DNA from: Secundilactobacillus mixtipabuli | Lineage (GTDB): Bacteria > Bacillota > Bacilli > Lactobacillales > Lactobacillaceae | Direction of reading: 5' to 3' | Length of the DNA: 64,000 nt | NCBI RefSeq assembly: GCF_002217925.1 | Contig: NZ_BCMF01000004.1 | Span: forward strand, 1-64,000 | Shown here: in pieces, positions 8,749-17,360 of the stretch | Layout: each line of letters begins with the position of its first letter | Position numbering within the stretch: the first letter of the stretch is position 1 | The notes under the pieces: model-generated | Told to the model about the DNA's origin: nothing | The model's input: only the letters and a program-made list of their open reading frames with translations | The model's database searches: none | Translations under genes and position numbers: made by a program

Positions 8749-11139
8749 TTAAACCGTTGCCTTAACCTTCGACAAGGCGTTTTTAACCGCACTCTTCAAC
8801 GCACGGCTGGATGAAGAAGCACCAGAAACTCCGTCGACGTCATAGGTGTTAGCGGCCACCATGGTTTGAGGTAATTCCGCCATCGCTTGTTGACCAACAT
8901 CTTCACTTTCAGACTCTTTGAGCACCTCAACCTCACTCAAGGTCCCATTCGAGTAGGTTACCCGCACGACAATTTGACCACCGATGCCGGCTTCAGAAAC
9001 CCCCAAGTACTGGTCTGGGCCAACTTCAAACTGACTCAATACGTTTTCGCCGTCCAAGTCGTTACGGCCTAAATCGGCTATGGGCGCCGTTTCCGTTGTC
9101 GTAATCAACGAATCCGTCTTAACGGCTGCGGCATTTTCACCAGCAATCTTACCGAAAATCAAGCATTCTGCCAGGTTACCGCCACCGTTATACTGGTTAG
9201 CGTTGATCCCGCCAAATTCGCCTGCGCTGTAAAGGTGTGGAATCGGCTGACCAGCAGCATCTAACACTTCTGCTTTGGCATTTCGTTGCGCACCACCCTG
9301 AGTATTAAGCATGGCAGTTGCTAATGGTGTGGCGTAAAACGGACCGTCACCAAACGCTGCTAGTGAATCGCCTGCACGGCCTAACGCGAAATCAGTACCC
9401 TGTTCCGCGAACTGGTTAAACTGGTTGACCGTTTGTTTCAGCGTTTCAGGATCGGCATCAATTTTGGCTGCCAATTCTGCGAGACTAGCTGCTTTGATCG
9501 TGATCTTAAAGAAATCAGGATAAGGTAATTTGCTTTGCGCCTTGATCTTATCATATTGGGTCTGATCAAAGATTAAGTGTGGGTGGTTGTAAACCGTTGG
9601 ATTGTGCCAGCTACCGTGTTCGTATGCATGACCATGACGGCCGTTCTCATCTTCGCGAACGTAACGGCTACCATCATCTGCGGCAATAAAAATGCTGCCA
9701 TGTGAGAGTTCTGGCCAAGCGGCTAAGATAAACTTGCCCCGTTGTTCCTCAGGGTTCTCAAAGGTAAAGCTGGTATTAAAACCATAGCCTTCAAAACTCT
9801 TCATGTGCCAAAACTTGGCGCCAACTTCTTGCGCCATGCTAATCCCATCACCCTTGTTATACAGCGTGCCGATGACCTTTAACTTAGGGACACCAATAAA
9901 GTTTTGAATGTATTCGGGATTGTTTTCGAAGCCGCCCATTGCCATGACAACACCGTTACGAGCCTGAATGTTAACTAATTGGCCATTCCGCTCGATTTGA
10001 ACCCCTTCAATGACACCCGTATCCGTATTTTGGATGAGGTGTTTAGCAGGGGAAGACAACCAGATGTCGATCTGCTTTGGCCGTTTCGTCACTTGAGCAC
10101 GTAACGTCTTCCAAAGTGACGCATCGAAGTAACCGTCGTGAACGGTGGTCAGATCAATTGCGTCTGAGCCGTCAAATTCTGGGTATTCTGGTGATAGACC
10201 ATTCGCAAAAGCTTCAAAGTCTGGATCACGGTGAACTTTATTGTAGCTAACTGGTTCTTCAATTTCCAAATACTGTTTAAAGTAGGCTGGCATATTTGAA
10301 ATCCCTTTGACATAGGTATCCAAGATTTCTTCGTCAATGTCGATACTGCCAAATAGCTGTTTAAAGTAGGCCTTAGTCTTGTTGTAATCGTGGCCAGTCA
10401 AAACAACCTGACCTGCGTACCGTGTATTACCGCCTTCGTGACCATCAGGTGCTGCATCCGCCAATAAAACTTTGGCGCCGTTATCCGCAGCAAACCGTGC
10501 GGCTGTGGCGCCGACTGCCCCAAAACCCAATACAACAACATCGTAGGCACTGGCCCACTTGACTGGCTGTCTCTGACTCGTTTTCATCTTCACTGACCCC
10601 TCTCCGTTAACTTTGGTACAAAATTGCACGTAATCGTTAAAACAACTTTCTAAGAATTGAATCGTTTGCGCGTCTTTCAAGTCGCCCTGCTCATCGAAAG
10701 CCTTAGTGGCGAAGCTCAACATAAATTCGTCTCCTGGCATCACGATGGCATTCACGCCTGGCGCATCCAGAATCTGCCGCAAGTTTTGCTGTGCTCTGGA
10801 AGTTCCTTGGATACCTAAAGAAGCACCCACGATCATGATCGGTTTCTTTTCTAGGGGATGAATCTCACAGGATAACCACTCTAAAACGCTCTTTAACGCG
10901 GCTGGAATTGAGTGATCATATTCTGGCGTTGCAATAATCAATCCATCCGTCGCTGTAATGGCGTCGGCTAGCTGCTGTACATTGACGGGTATTTTAGCCC
11001 CTTCCCGAAATAGCGGGATATTAGAGATATCGCAAATAGTGATCTTAGCTTGTTGTTTAAAATGGCGCTGCATGTAAGCCAATAATTGACGGTTATAAGA
11101 TTGATCGGCGTTAGTGCCGACCAGAGCAACGAAATGCAT
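8749..11139 (-). CDS. Three-domain flavoprotein reductase (FMN_red + FAD_binding_2 + FMN_bind), fumarate-reductase-like
   Basis: Residues 1-180 form an NAD(P)H-dependent FMN reductase domain (IIATPEYDHSIPAALK). Residues of about 198-690 form a flavocytochrome-c-type FAD domain (VVVLGFGAVGATAA, GGNLAECLIFG). The last 80 form an FMN-binding domain whose DGVSGASSSS fits the ApbE flavinylation motif. NADH electrons would pass through flavins to an enoate acceptor. The usual fumarate-site HTMGG reads NTQGG and the usual NRLGGN reads NQYNGGGN, so fumarate is probably not the substrate. Lactobacillar hydroxycinnamate and vinylphenol reductases (HcrB, VprA) share this build and a neighbouring LysR gene; assignment to either is inference. 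No signal peptide is seen. AAGGAGG lies upstream of the ATG. Confidence 0.88.
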   Translation of the reverse strand: MHFVALVGTNADQSYNRQLLAYMQRHFKQQAKITICDISNIPLFREGAKIPVNVQQLADAITATDGLIIATPEYDHSIPAALKSVLEWLSCEIHPLEKKPIMIVGASLGIQGTSRAQQNLRQILDAPGVNAIVMPGDEFMLSFATKAFDEQGDLKDAQTIQFLESCFNDYVQFCTKVNGEGSVKMKTSQRQPVKWASAYDVVVLGFGAVGATAARFAADNGAKVLLADAAPDGHEGGNTRYAGQVVLTGHDYNKTKAYFKQLFGSIDIDEEILDTYVKGISNMPAYFKQYLEIEEPVSYNKVHRDPDFEAFANGLSPEYPEFDGSDAIDLTTVHDGYFDASLWKTLRAQVTKRPKQIDIWLSSPAKHLIQNTDTGVIEGVQIERNGQLVNIQARNGVVMAMGGFENNPEYIQNFIGVPKLKVIGTLYNKGDGISMAQEVGAKFWHMKSFEGYGFNTSFTFENPEEQRGKFILAAWPELSHGSIFIAADDGSRYVREDENGRHGHAYEHGSWHNPTVYNHPHLIFDQTQYDKIKAQSKLPYPDFFKITIKAASLAELAAKIDADPETLKQTVNQFNQFAEQGTDFALGRAGDSLAAFGDGPFYATPLATAMLNTQGGAQRNAKAEVLDAAGQPIPHLYSAGEFGGINANQYNGGGNLAECLIFGKIAGENAAAVKTDSLITTTETAPIADLGRNDLDGENVLSQFEVGPDQYLGVSEAGIGGQIVVRVTYSNGTLSEVEVLKESESEDVGQQAMAELPQTMVAANTYDVDGVSGASSSSRALKSAVKNALSKVKATV

Positions 11140-11163
11140 GAAATCTGCCTCCTTGGTTTAATC

Positions 11164-11208
11164 GTTGGTCAATCATTTGATAGTTGACGTGACCGTCAAG
11201 TGACCAAC
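11164..11208. promoter_or_regulatory. Nested inverted repeats upstream of the flavoprotein gene
   Basis: TTGACG-N4-CGTCAA (11184-11199) lies inside a wider pair GTTGGTCA (11164-11171) / TGACCAAC (11201-11208). They sit 25-70 nt upstream of the reductase gene, so they may be binding sites for the divergent LysR regulator or another repressor. Confidence 0.45.
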
Positions 11209-11280
11209 TGAGCAACTTTTAATTCGCTATTATTATCTATCCGTTTTCACGGCTTGTGAAATAGATTATTAATTGAAAAA

Positions 11281-11300
11281 GTATGCCAAAAATGGCATAC
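11281..11300. promoter_or_regulatory. LysR-type operator palindrome
   Basis: GTATGCC-N6-GGCATAC is a perfect 7-bp dyad that starts 36 nt upstream of the LysR start codon, in the divergent control region. The dyad form suits LysR (T-N11-A type) binding and autoregulation. Confidence 0.5.
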
Positions 11301-11335
11301 TAGCTTTATCGATCTTAAAAGAAGAAGGTTTGATC

Positions 11336-12265
11336 ATGAAAACTCTGACCCGAGAACACCAGATGATACAGATATTGGAAGCGGTTGCTAAGTACGGCAA
11401 CATTTCGGTGGTAGCTGATCAATTATTCCTAACGCAGCCCACCGTCAGCAAGCTTATTCGTAACCAGGAACAGCAGTACGGTGTTGACTTGCTCGACCGT
11501 ACACAGCACCCGTTAAAGTTAACTTATGCTGGTGAATACTACTTGAGTCAAATCAAACAGCTCGTCCAATCTTATCAGGTTATGAGCCATGAGCTGCAGC
11601 AGTTTGCCAGCAATCAGGTGGGTCGCCTCACGATCGGTGTCAATCCATCTTTAGCGCAGATCATTTTACCGCCATTGTTACCAGCATTTCACCAACGTTT
11701 CCCGCAAATCGAAATTCGCTTGATTGAAAGATCCTCTGCTGAAATGGAAGCTGCCGTTATCAATCAAGAATTAGACTTATACCTGGGTATTACTCCCGCC
11801 TATAGTCCCCAACTTGGCTATAAGCGCCTGTATACCGACAGTGGCACACTGCTGATACCAGCGACTTTCAAAGCTCGAGAGCTGCCCACCGAACCGATTG
11901 CCGATATCAGTCCGTTGGTCAACGGGCACGACTTTATCGTCGAAACGGATACCAGCGGCTTTCAGCGTCTCGTCAATAGTTACCTGACCAAGTATCACAT
12001 CACACCAAACGTTGTCCTAAGAACTGCTAATATTGATACGGCAGCTAGCCTATCACTGGGAGGACTGGGTGCAACAATCATTCCAACGTCAGCGATTTCA
12101 CCCTTAACAAAGAAAAAAATGCGGATGGTCAGCATCCTGCCAACCACGTTTCAGTGTGATATTGCTATTGCCTATCCAACGCAACGTAATTGTTCAAGTC
12201 AGGCCAAAGGGTTTATTGAGCTGGCGCAACAGCAGTTTCAAACCATCCATGAAAAACGGGATTAA
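11336..12265 (+). CDS. LysR family transcriptional regulator
   Basis: About 309 aa, standard LTTR length. The N-terminal winged helix-turn-helix reads QILEAVAKYGNISVVADQLFLTQPTVSKLIRNQEQ-like, with the SKLI recognition helix. The effector-binding domain (about residues 95-300) has the LTIGVNPSLAQIILPPLLPAF start typical of LTTRs. An open frame begins at 11273, but the ATG at 11336 has AGAAGAAGG seven nt upstream, so I use it. It is divergent from the flavoprotein reductase and is the natural candidate for controlling it in response to substrate. Confidence 0.92.
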   Translation: MKTLTREHQMIQILEAVAKYGNISVVADQLFLTQPTVSKLIRNQEQQYGVDLLDRTQHPLKLTYAGEYYLSQIKQLVQSYQVMSHELQQFASNQVGRLTIGVNPSLAQIILPPLLPAFHQRFPQIEIRLIERSSAEMEAAVINQELDLYLGITPAYSPQLGYKRLYTDSGTLLIPATFKARELPTEPIADISPLVNGHDFIVETDTSGFQRLVNSYLTKYHITPNVVLRTANIDTAASLSLGGLGATIIPTSAISPLTKKKMRMVSILPTTFQCDIAIAYPTQRNCSSQAKGFIELAQQQFQTIHEKRD

Positions 12266-12267
12266 GT

Positions 12268-12317
12268 AAAAAGGGTACCCTCAAAGTTGATAATAACTTT
12301 GAAGGTACTCCTTTTTG
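12268..12317. terminator. Bidirectional terminator between lysR and hydrolase gene
   Basis: A stem of about 21 bp (12268-12288 / 12296-12317), with one bulge and one G-U pair, is flanked by A and T runs between two convergent genes. Confidence 0.8.
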
Positions 12318-12322
12318 ACACT

Positions 12323-13129
12323 TTATAACGTCGCTAAGAATTGATCCAGCACGGTCTGGAACTGTTCTGGATCTTCATATTCCATCCCGTGGCCGACATT
12401 CTTTAAAACTGCCGCCTGGCCATGCTTAACTAACTTCGCTGATTCAGTTGCGTGCGTGCTCGGCCAAAATGGACTGTGATCAGCCGCCATGAACAAGGTC
12501 GGCACCGTCACCGTTTGGAGAATCCCACGCCAATCAGCCCATGCATGGTCTAATAGTAATGGCTTAGTCATCTCCAGCGTGTAGGCATTATCGTTAGTTT
12601 CCGCAGCTACCGCCTTCATAATGGTCATCACTTCTGGGGTAACGTCCCTATAAAAGGGACTCGCTAGTGGCGTGTCAAAAAAGGTCCCCATATTTGTCAT
12701 GGTCAACTCATACATCCCTGTTTGCCAATCACCATCATTGACCATTTTCGGTGTTTGGTCCACGTTCACAAAAGCACCCAACTGCGCGTCGCCAAATAGA
12801 GAAAGATAAGCCATCACGGTTGAACCACCCATGGAATGGCCCACAACGATTGGCCGTTTTAAATGTAGGGTCGTCAGTAGGTCATGCAGGTCCTCGCCTT
12901 GTCGTGCCATCGTTTTATTATATGTAGGTGATACGGTATTGCCATTAAAACGACGCTCTAACCCAATCACACGATAACGGTCCCGATAGTATTTCGCTTG
13001 GGGCAGCCACGTCTGCGCACTGGCTCGATAACCAGCAATGAAGACTAAGGGCTGGCCCTCACCTTCGTCAAAATACTCTAACGTTGCGCCATCACTCACT
13101 GTAAACTGATGCATCGGTAATAAATCCAT
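12323..13129 (-). CDS. Alpha/beta hydrolase
   Basis: 268 aa single-domain alpha/beta hydrolase. The nucleophile elbow is GHSMGG (Ser near residue 98), the oxyanion-hole region FIAGYRAS, and the C-terminal His sits in NVGHGMEYEDP, with an acidic residue in the MAADHSPFWP region. There is no signal peptide, so it is cytosolic. Substrate unknown; the fold suits a small esterase or lactonase. AAGGAGTG lies five nt before the ATG. Transcribed alone and convergent to the LysR gene. Confidence 0.9.
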   Translation of the reverse strand: MDLLPMHQFTVSDGATLEYFDEGEGQPLVFIAGYRASAQTWLPQAKYYRDRYRVIGLERRFNGNTVSPTYNKTMARQGEDLHDLLTTLHLKRPIVVGHSMGGSTVMAYLSLFGDAQLGAFVNVDQTPKMVNDGDWQTGMYELTMTNMGTFFDTPLASPFYRDVTPEVMTIMKAVAAETNDNAYTLEMTKPLLLDHAWADWRGILQTVTVPTLFMAADHSPFWPSTHATESAKLVKHGQAAVLKNVGHGMEYEDPEQFQTVLDQFLATL

Positions 13130-13312
13130 TTGATCACTCCTTTTATGTATGATTAAAATAATATTAGAAAATCATTAGAACGTCAACCCCAATCAATCTA
13201 AACATCAACGTTATTTACTATTCCTCACGCAATCCTTTTAGTTGCAACCAGTTGTCTGCCGTGCTACATTAGCGGACGGATTAAAATAACACGCATAATG
13301 GGGGTGAGTTCC

Positions 13313-15091
13313 ATGGCAGATAAACAGGCTGAATCCAAGGCTAACGGGTCACTGATGGCCATGTTCCGGTTTGTCTTCAGTAAAGTTCTTAAGAAGCGCT
13401 GGCTATTAGTGTTAAATATTCTGGCGTTAACCGTCATTACCTTGCTGCAGTTCGTCATGCCGCAAATCGAACAGTTCATCATTGATAAAGTCATTCCGCA
13501 ACGTAATTTTCAGTGGTTAGTTGGTGCGGTTACCGTTCTTCTGCTGACAGCTGTCGTGTTAGGCGCCTTCACTTACATTTCAACCTACTACATGACCGTG
13601 ATGAGTCAAAATGCCATCACGGAACTGCGAAATCAGCTTTACGAGTACTTATTAAAGTTAGATACCACCTTTTTTGAAGCCAGCAAAACCGGTGACTTGA
13701 TGACCCGGCTTACCAGTGATATCAACAACCTGCAAAGTCTCATTTCAGCTAACATGTTAAACATGATTGGCAACCTGTTCACCTTCATTGGCGTACTGGC
13801 ACTGATTTTCTACATTAACTGGCAAATGGCATTAGCCGTCAGCCTGACCTTTCCACTGATGTTTATCGTCTACCGGGTCTTTCGGGTCCGAATTCGCACC
13901 GCCTTTATGAATGCCCGCCGATCACAATCACGGATGTCCAATCAAATGCAGCAAACCCTAACTCAAATCGACCTCATCAAGAGTTTTAATAGTGAAGATA
14001 CCGAAGCACAGCGGTTTGATCATTTTGCTGATACCAACCGAAAAGATATGATCACTGCTGGCCGCAACCAAGCAATCTTCTCCCCCTTGATTGACGGCAT
14101 CAATACGCTGGGAATCGCCATTGTCCTGGCGTTAGGCGCTTACTTTATCATCAAAGGACAGCTCACGGTGGGTGCACTGGTTGCCTACTTAAGCTACGTC
14201 GCCATGGTGCAGTCACCGATTCAGGCTTTCACTCGACTGCTCAACCAGCTGCAGCAATCCCTGGTTTCATACGGTCGAATCCAATCCATCCTGCAGGAAC
14301 AGCCTCAGGTCTTAAATGCAGCTGACCCTAAGCCGTTCCCGAAGTTCACTAAGGGAATTGTCCTTAGCCACGTGAACTTCACGTATAACGCCCATTTGCA
14401 ACCGGACAGCCATGACGCCACCCTCAAAGACGTCAGCTTCACGATTCCATATGGTAAAACGACGGCACTGGTTGGCCGTTCAGGGTCTGGCAAGACTACG
14501 ATCACCCGTCTGATCGACCGCTTCTATGATATTGAAAGTGGCAGCATTACCTTTGACGGCCTGCCAATTCAGTCCATCGACATCTCTTCGCTACGCCAAA
14601 ACATCGCGATTGTTTCTCAGGACATCTTTATCATTGACGGCAGTATTCGTAACAATATTCTGTACGGCCGGCCAAATGCCACCGATGAAGAAGTCTGGGA
14701 AGTTGCCAGATTAGCCGATCTAGAAACTTTCATCCGAGAACTGCCTGACCAATTAGACACCCAAGTTGGTGAACGTGGCGTCAAACTCTCCGGCGGCCAG
14801 AAGCAGCGGGTTTCAATTGCCCGTGCGCTCCTGAAAAATGCCCCGATTATCATTTTGGATGAAGCCACCGCCAGCTTAGATAACCAATCAGAAAAAGCGA
14901 TTCAGCACGCTTTGAATAATTTACTGGCCTCTCGAACGTCACTGGTTATTGCCCACCGGTTATCCACGATTCACGATGCTGACCAAATTATCGTCCTGGA
15001 AAATGGACGGGTGGTGGAAACTGGTACGCATGAGAATCTGTTAAAAGCGGATGGTGCTTATAAGAAGTTGTATGATGCGCAGTTTGAATAG
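13313..15091 (+). CDS. ABC transporter, fused permease/ATPase half exporter
   Basis: One polypeptide of about 592 aa with an N-terminal six-helix ABC exporter membrane domain (residues of about 20-320) and a C-terminal nucleotide-binding domain: Walker A GRSGSGKTT, Q-loop VSQDIF, signature LSGGQKQR, Walker B IIILDEATASLD, H-loop IAHRLST. It would act as a homodimeric or heterodimeric exporter, of drugs or lipids by family. No peptidase domain is present. An upstream in-frame ATG (13298) is less likely than 13313, which has GGGGGTGA before it. Transcribed alone. A palindromic element follows. Confidence 0.94.
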   Translation: MADKQAESKANGSLMAMFRFVFSKVLKKRWLLVLNILALTVITLLQFVMPQIEQFIIDKVIPQRNFQWLVGAVTVLLLTAVVLGAFTYISTYYMTVMSQNAITELRNQLYEYLLKLDTTFFEASKTGDLMTRLTSDINNLQSLISANMLNMIGNLFTFIGVLALIFYINWQMALAVSLTFPLMFIVYRVFRVRIRTAFMNARRSQSRMSNQMQQTLTQIDLIKSFNSEDTEAQRFDHFADTNRKDMITAGRNQAIFSPLIDGINTLGIAIVLALGAYFIIKGQLTVGALVAYLSYVAMVQSPIQAFTRLLNQLQQSLVSYGRIQSILQEQPQVLNAADPKPFPKFTKGIVLSHVNFTYNAHLQPDSHDATLKDVSFTIPYGKTTALVGRSGSGKTTITRLIDRFYDIESGSITFDGLPIQSIDISSLRQNIAIVSQDIFIIDGSIRNNILYGRPNATDEEVWEVARLADLETFIRELPDQLDTQVGERGVKLSGGQKQRVSIARALLKNAPIIILDEATASLDNQSEKAIQHALNNLLASRTSLVIAHRLSTIHDADQIIVLENGRVVETGTHENLLKADGAYKKLYDAQFE

Positions 15092-15109
15092 GTAGTTGCC
15101 TGTTCTGTT

Positions 15110-15290
15110 GCTGAAACGCGTTCAAGAGCTCAGAGCCTGGTCATGTACGTGCTTGGATTTTACGTAGCTGAAACGCGTTCAAAGACTCAGAGCCCGGCCA
15201 CGTAACAAAAAAATCAGGTAAGTCCTCAAGTTCAAGGACTTACCTGATTTTTTCGTTACGCTCTGGGCTCTACCCGAGTCTTTTCACGCT
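15110..15290 (-). repeat. Palindromic intergenic element, copy E, with duplicated arm
   Basis: The hairpin 15181-15283 has outer arms AAAGACTC / GAGTCTTT. On the minus strand it reads GACTC-GGGT-AGAGCCC, then a GTAACG stem and inner AATCAGGTAAGTCC stem with loop TTGAACTTGA, and returns via TGGCC-GGGCTCT-GAGTC. Thus the TT/AA pairs of copies A-D are GC/GC here. A 38-nt piece starting GCTGAAACGCGTTCAA is present twice (15110-15147 and 15167-15204). It fills the gap between the convergent exporter and oppF genes and ends at the oppF stop. Confidence 0.7.
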
Positions 15291-16253
15291 CTATTCTTTC
15301 ACACTCAGTCCCATTTTCTTCGCCCTCTCCTGATACATCGGGATTTCATCCTGACTGCATTGGACAAAGTGATGCGGGACAATTTCTACTAATTCACGTT
15401 TCTTAGAGCCGTCTTCAAACTTCGGATCGTACTTAATCTGTTTTCGCGTGCGCTCATACTCTGGATCTGGCACCGGCACCGCCGACAGCAGACTTTTGGT
15501 GTAGTCATGCAACGGGTGGTTGTAGACTTCATCCGACGTTCCCACTTCCAGCATCCGGCCATAGTGCATAACCCCAATACGGTCAGAAATGTACTTCACC
15601 ATCGACAAATCATGGGCGATGAACAAGAAGGTTAATTTTCGTTCACGCTGCAATTGTTTCAGCAAGTTCACCACTTGTGCTTGAATGGAAACATCCAAAG
15701 CAGAAATGGGTTCATCCGCAATAATAAACTTCGGTTGCACAGCCAATGCCCGCGCAATCCCAATCCGTTGCCGCTGCCCACCAGAAAATTCGTGGGGATA
15801 ACGACTGGCATGGTCGCGGTTCAAACCAACGGTGGCTAATAAATCGGCAACCTGCTTGCTACGATCAGTATCATTTTTTGCCAAATGGTTAATATCGATA
15901 CCTTCAGCCACGATATCCTTGACCTTCATGCGGGGATTCAAAGACGCATAGGGATCCTGAAAAATCATCTGCATGTCGCGGCGAAACTGCTGCATTTTTT
16001 TGGCAACTTTCATGCCAATGATTTCTTGACCATTAAATTTAATGGAACCGCTAGTTGGTTGGTACAGGTGAATAATCGCCCGACCAGTCGTGGTTTTACC
16101 AGAACCAGATTCACCAACCAAGCCAAAGGTTTCACCCTCATAAATATCAAAAGAGATATCGTCAACAGCTCTAACTTCATCGCGTTTGCCAACGTTGAAG
16201 TACTGTTTCAAATGGCTGACTTCAAGCACTTTTTTAGCGTTATCAAGCTCCAT
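15291..16253 (-). CDS. oppF: Oligopeptide ABC transporter ATPase OppF
   Basis: 320 aa ATPase with Walker A GESGSGKTTTGR, signature FSGGQRQRIGIARAL, Walker B IADEPISALD and the oligopeptide/dipeptide C-terminal extension (after about residue 235). It pairs with OppD to power peptide import through OppBC. Its ATG shares a base with the oppD stop (TAATG), indicating translational coupling. Last gene of the oppABCDF order on the minus strand. Confidence 0.95.
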   Translation of the reverse strand: MELDNAKKVLEVSHLKQYFNVGKRDEVRAVDDISFDIYEGETFGLVGESGSGKTTTGRAIIHLYQPTSGSIKFNGQEIIGMKVAKKMQQFRRDMQMIFQDPYASLNPRMKVKDIVAEGIDINHLAKNDTDRSKQVADLLATVGLNRDHASRYPHEFSGGQRQRIGIARALAVQPKFIIADEPISALDVSIQAQVVNLLKQLQRERKLTFLFIAHDLSMVKYISDRIGVMHYGRMLEVGTSDEVYNHPLHDYTKSLLSAVPVPDPEYERTRKQIKYDPKFEDGSKKRELVEIVPHHFVQCSQDEIPMYQERAKKMGLSVKE

Positions 16254-17347
16254 TATTGCTGTTCCTCCTCTTCTTCAATTCGATGCTGTTCCTTGGCTTC
16301 AGCTTCCTTTTGCATCACTGCAAACTTCTTTTGCCGTTCGATGATCTGCTCCGGCGGTGTCACCTTAGGCGCATCGGGATGCAGTAACCACGTTGCCGCG
16401 TAGTGAGTATCCGAGACCTTGAAAAATGGTGGTTCCTGCTCCGTGTCAATCTTTAAGGCATACGGATTCCGAGGAGCAAATGCATCACCCTTTGGTGGAT
16501 CCAGCAAGTCTGGCGGTGTCCCAGGAATGGAAGCCAATTCATCACCGTGTGTGTCCAGCGTTGGCATTGAACTCAGCAAGCCCCAGGTATAAGGGTGCTT
16601 GGGGTTATAAAAGATTTCATCAACGGTCCCGTATTCAACGATCTTGCCAGCATACATCACGGCTACTCGGTCGGCCATACCGGCAACGACACCAAGGTCA
16701 TGGGTAATGAAGATAATTGAAGTTGAGATTTTATCCTGAAGCTCACGCATCAAATCCAAAATCTGTGCTTGAATCGTGACATCCAACGCCGTGGTTGGTT
16801 CGTCAGCAATCAGAATTTCTGGATAGTTGATCAGGGCAATGGCGATGACGATCCGTTGCCGCATCCCACCTGAAAATTGGTGCGGATAATCGTTGATCCG
16901 ATTTTCAGCGTCCGTGATGCCAACTAACTTCATCATTTCCAAAGCTTGCGCCATGGCCTTTTCTTTCTTAACACCCTTGTGAATGATCAGTGGTTCAGCA
17001 ATTTGCCGACCAATGCGCATCGTTGGGTCAAGTGACGTCATCGGATCTTGGAAAATTTGGGCAATCTTTGCGCCCCGTAACCCTTCCAGCTGTTTCTGCG
17101 ACATTTTTAAAACATCTTGACCATGAAATTGAATACTGCCGCCAGCCACAACCGCATTATTAGCCAATAAGCCCATAATCGAACGGGTAGTGACCGTCTT
17201 ACCAGAACCAGATTCACCGACAATGGCGAGGGTTTCACCTTTTTTTAAACTAAAACTAACGTCTCGAATCGCCTTAACAGTTCCCGCGTAGGTGTTGAAG
17301 TTGATTTTGAGATGATTGACATCCAAAATGGTTTCTTTACTCTGCAT
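16253..17347 (-). CDS. oppD: Oligopeptide ABC transporter ATPase OppD
   Basis: 364 aa ATPase: Walker A GESGSGKTVTTR, signature FSGGMRQRIVIAIAL, Walker B IADEPTTALDV. The C-terminal oligo/dipeptide extension contains HPYTWGLLSSMP and ends in a very Glu/Gln-rich tail (HRIEEEEEQQ). It lies 13 nt downstream of oppC and overlaps oppF by one base. The length and the HPYTWGLL segment distinguish it as the D subunit. Confidence 0.95.
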   Translation of the reverse strand: MQSKETILDVNHLKINFNTYAGTVKAIRDVSFSLKKGETLAIVGESGSGKTVTTRSIMGLLANNAVVAGGSIQFHGQDVLKMSQKQLEGLRGAKIAQIFQDPMTSLDPTMRIGRQIAEPLIIHKGVKKEKAMAQALEMMKLVGITDAENRINDYPHQFSGGMRQRIVIAIALINYPEILIADEPTTALDVTIQAQILDLMRELQDKISTSIIFITHDLGVVAGMADRVAVMYAGKIVEYGTVDEIFYNPKHPYTWGLLSSMPTLDTHGDELASIPGTPPDLLDPPKGDAFAPRNPYALKIDTEQEPPFFKVSDTHYAATWLLHPDAPKVTPPEQIIERQKKFAVMQKEAEAKEQHRIEEEEEQQ

Positions 17348-17360
17348 AGTGTCGCTTCAC

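Noticed and set aside
15110-15204. Catabolite (cre) sites at GCTGAAACGCGTTCAA
   Set aside because: The central CG is out of register with the cre consensus, and both copies are parts of a 3' intergenic repeat, not a promoter.
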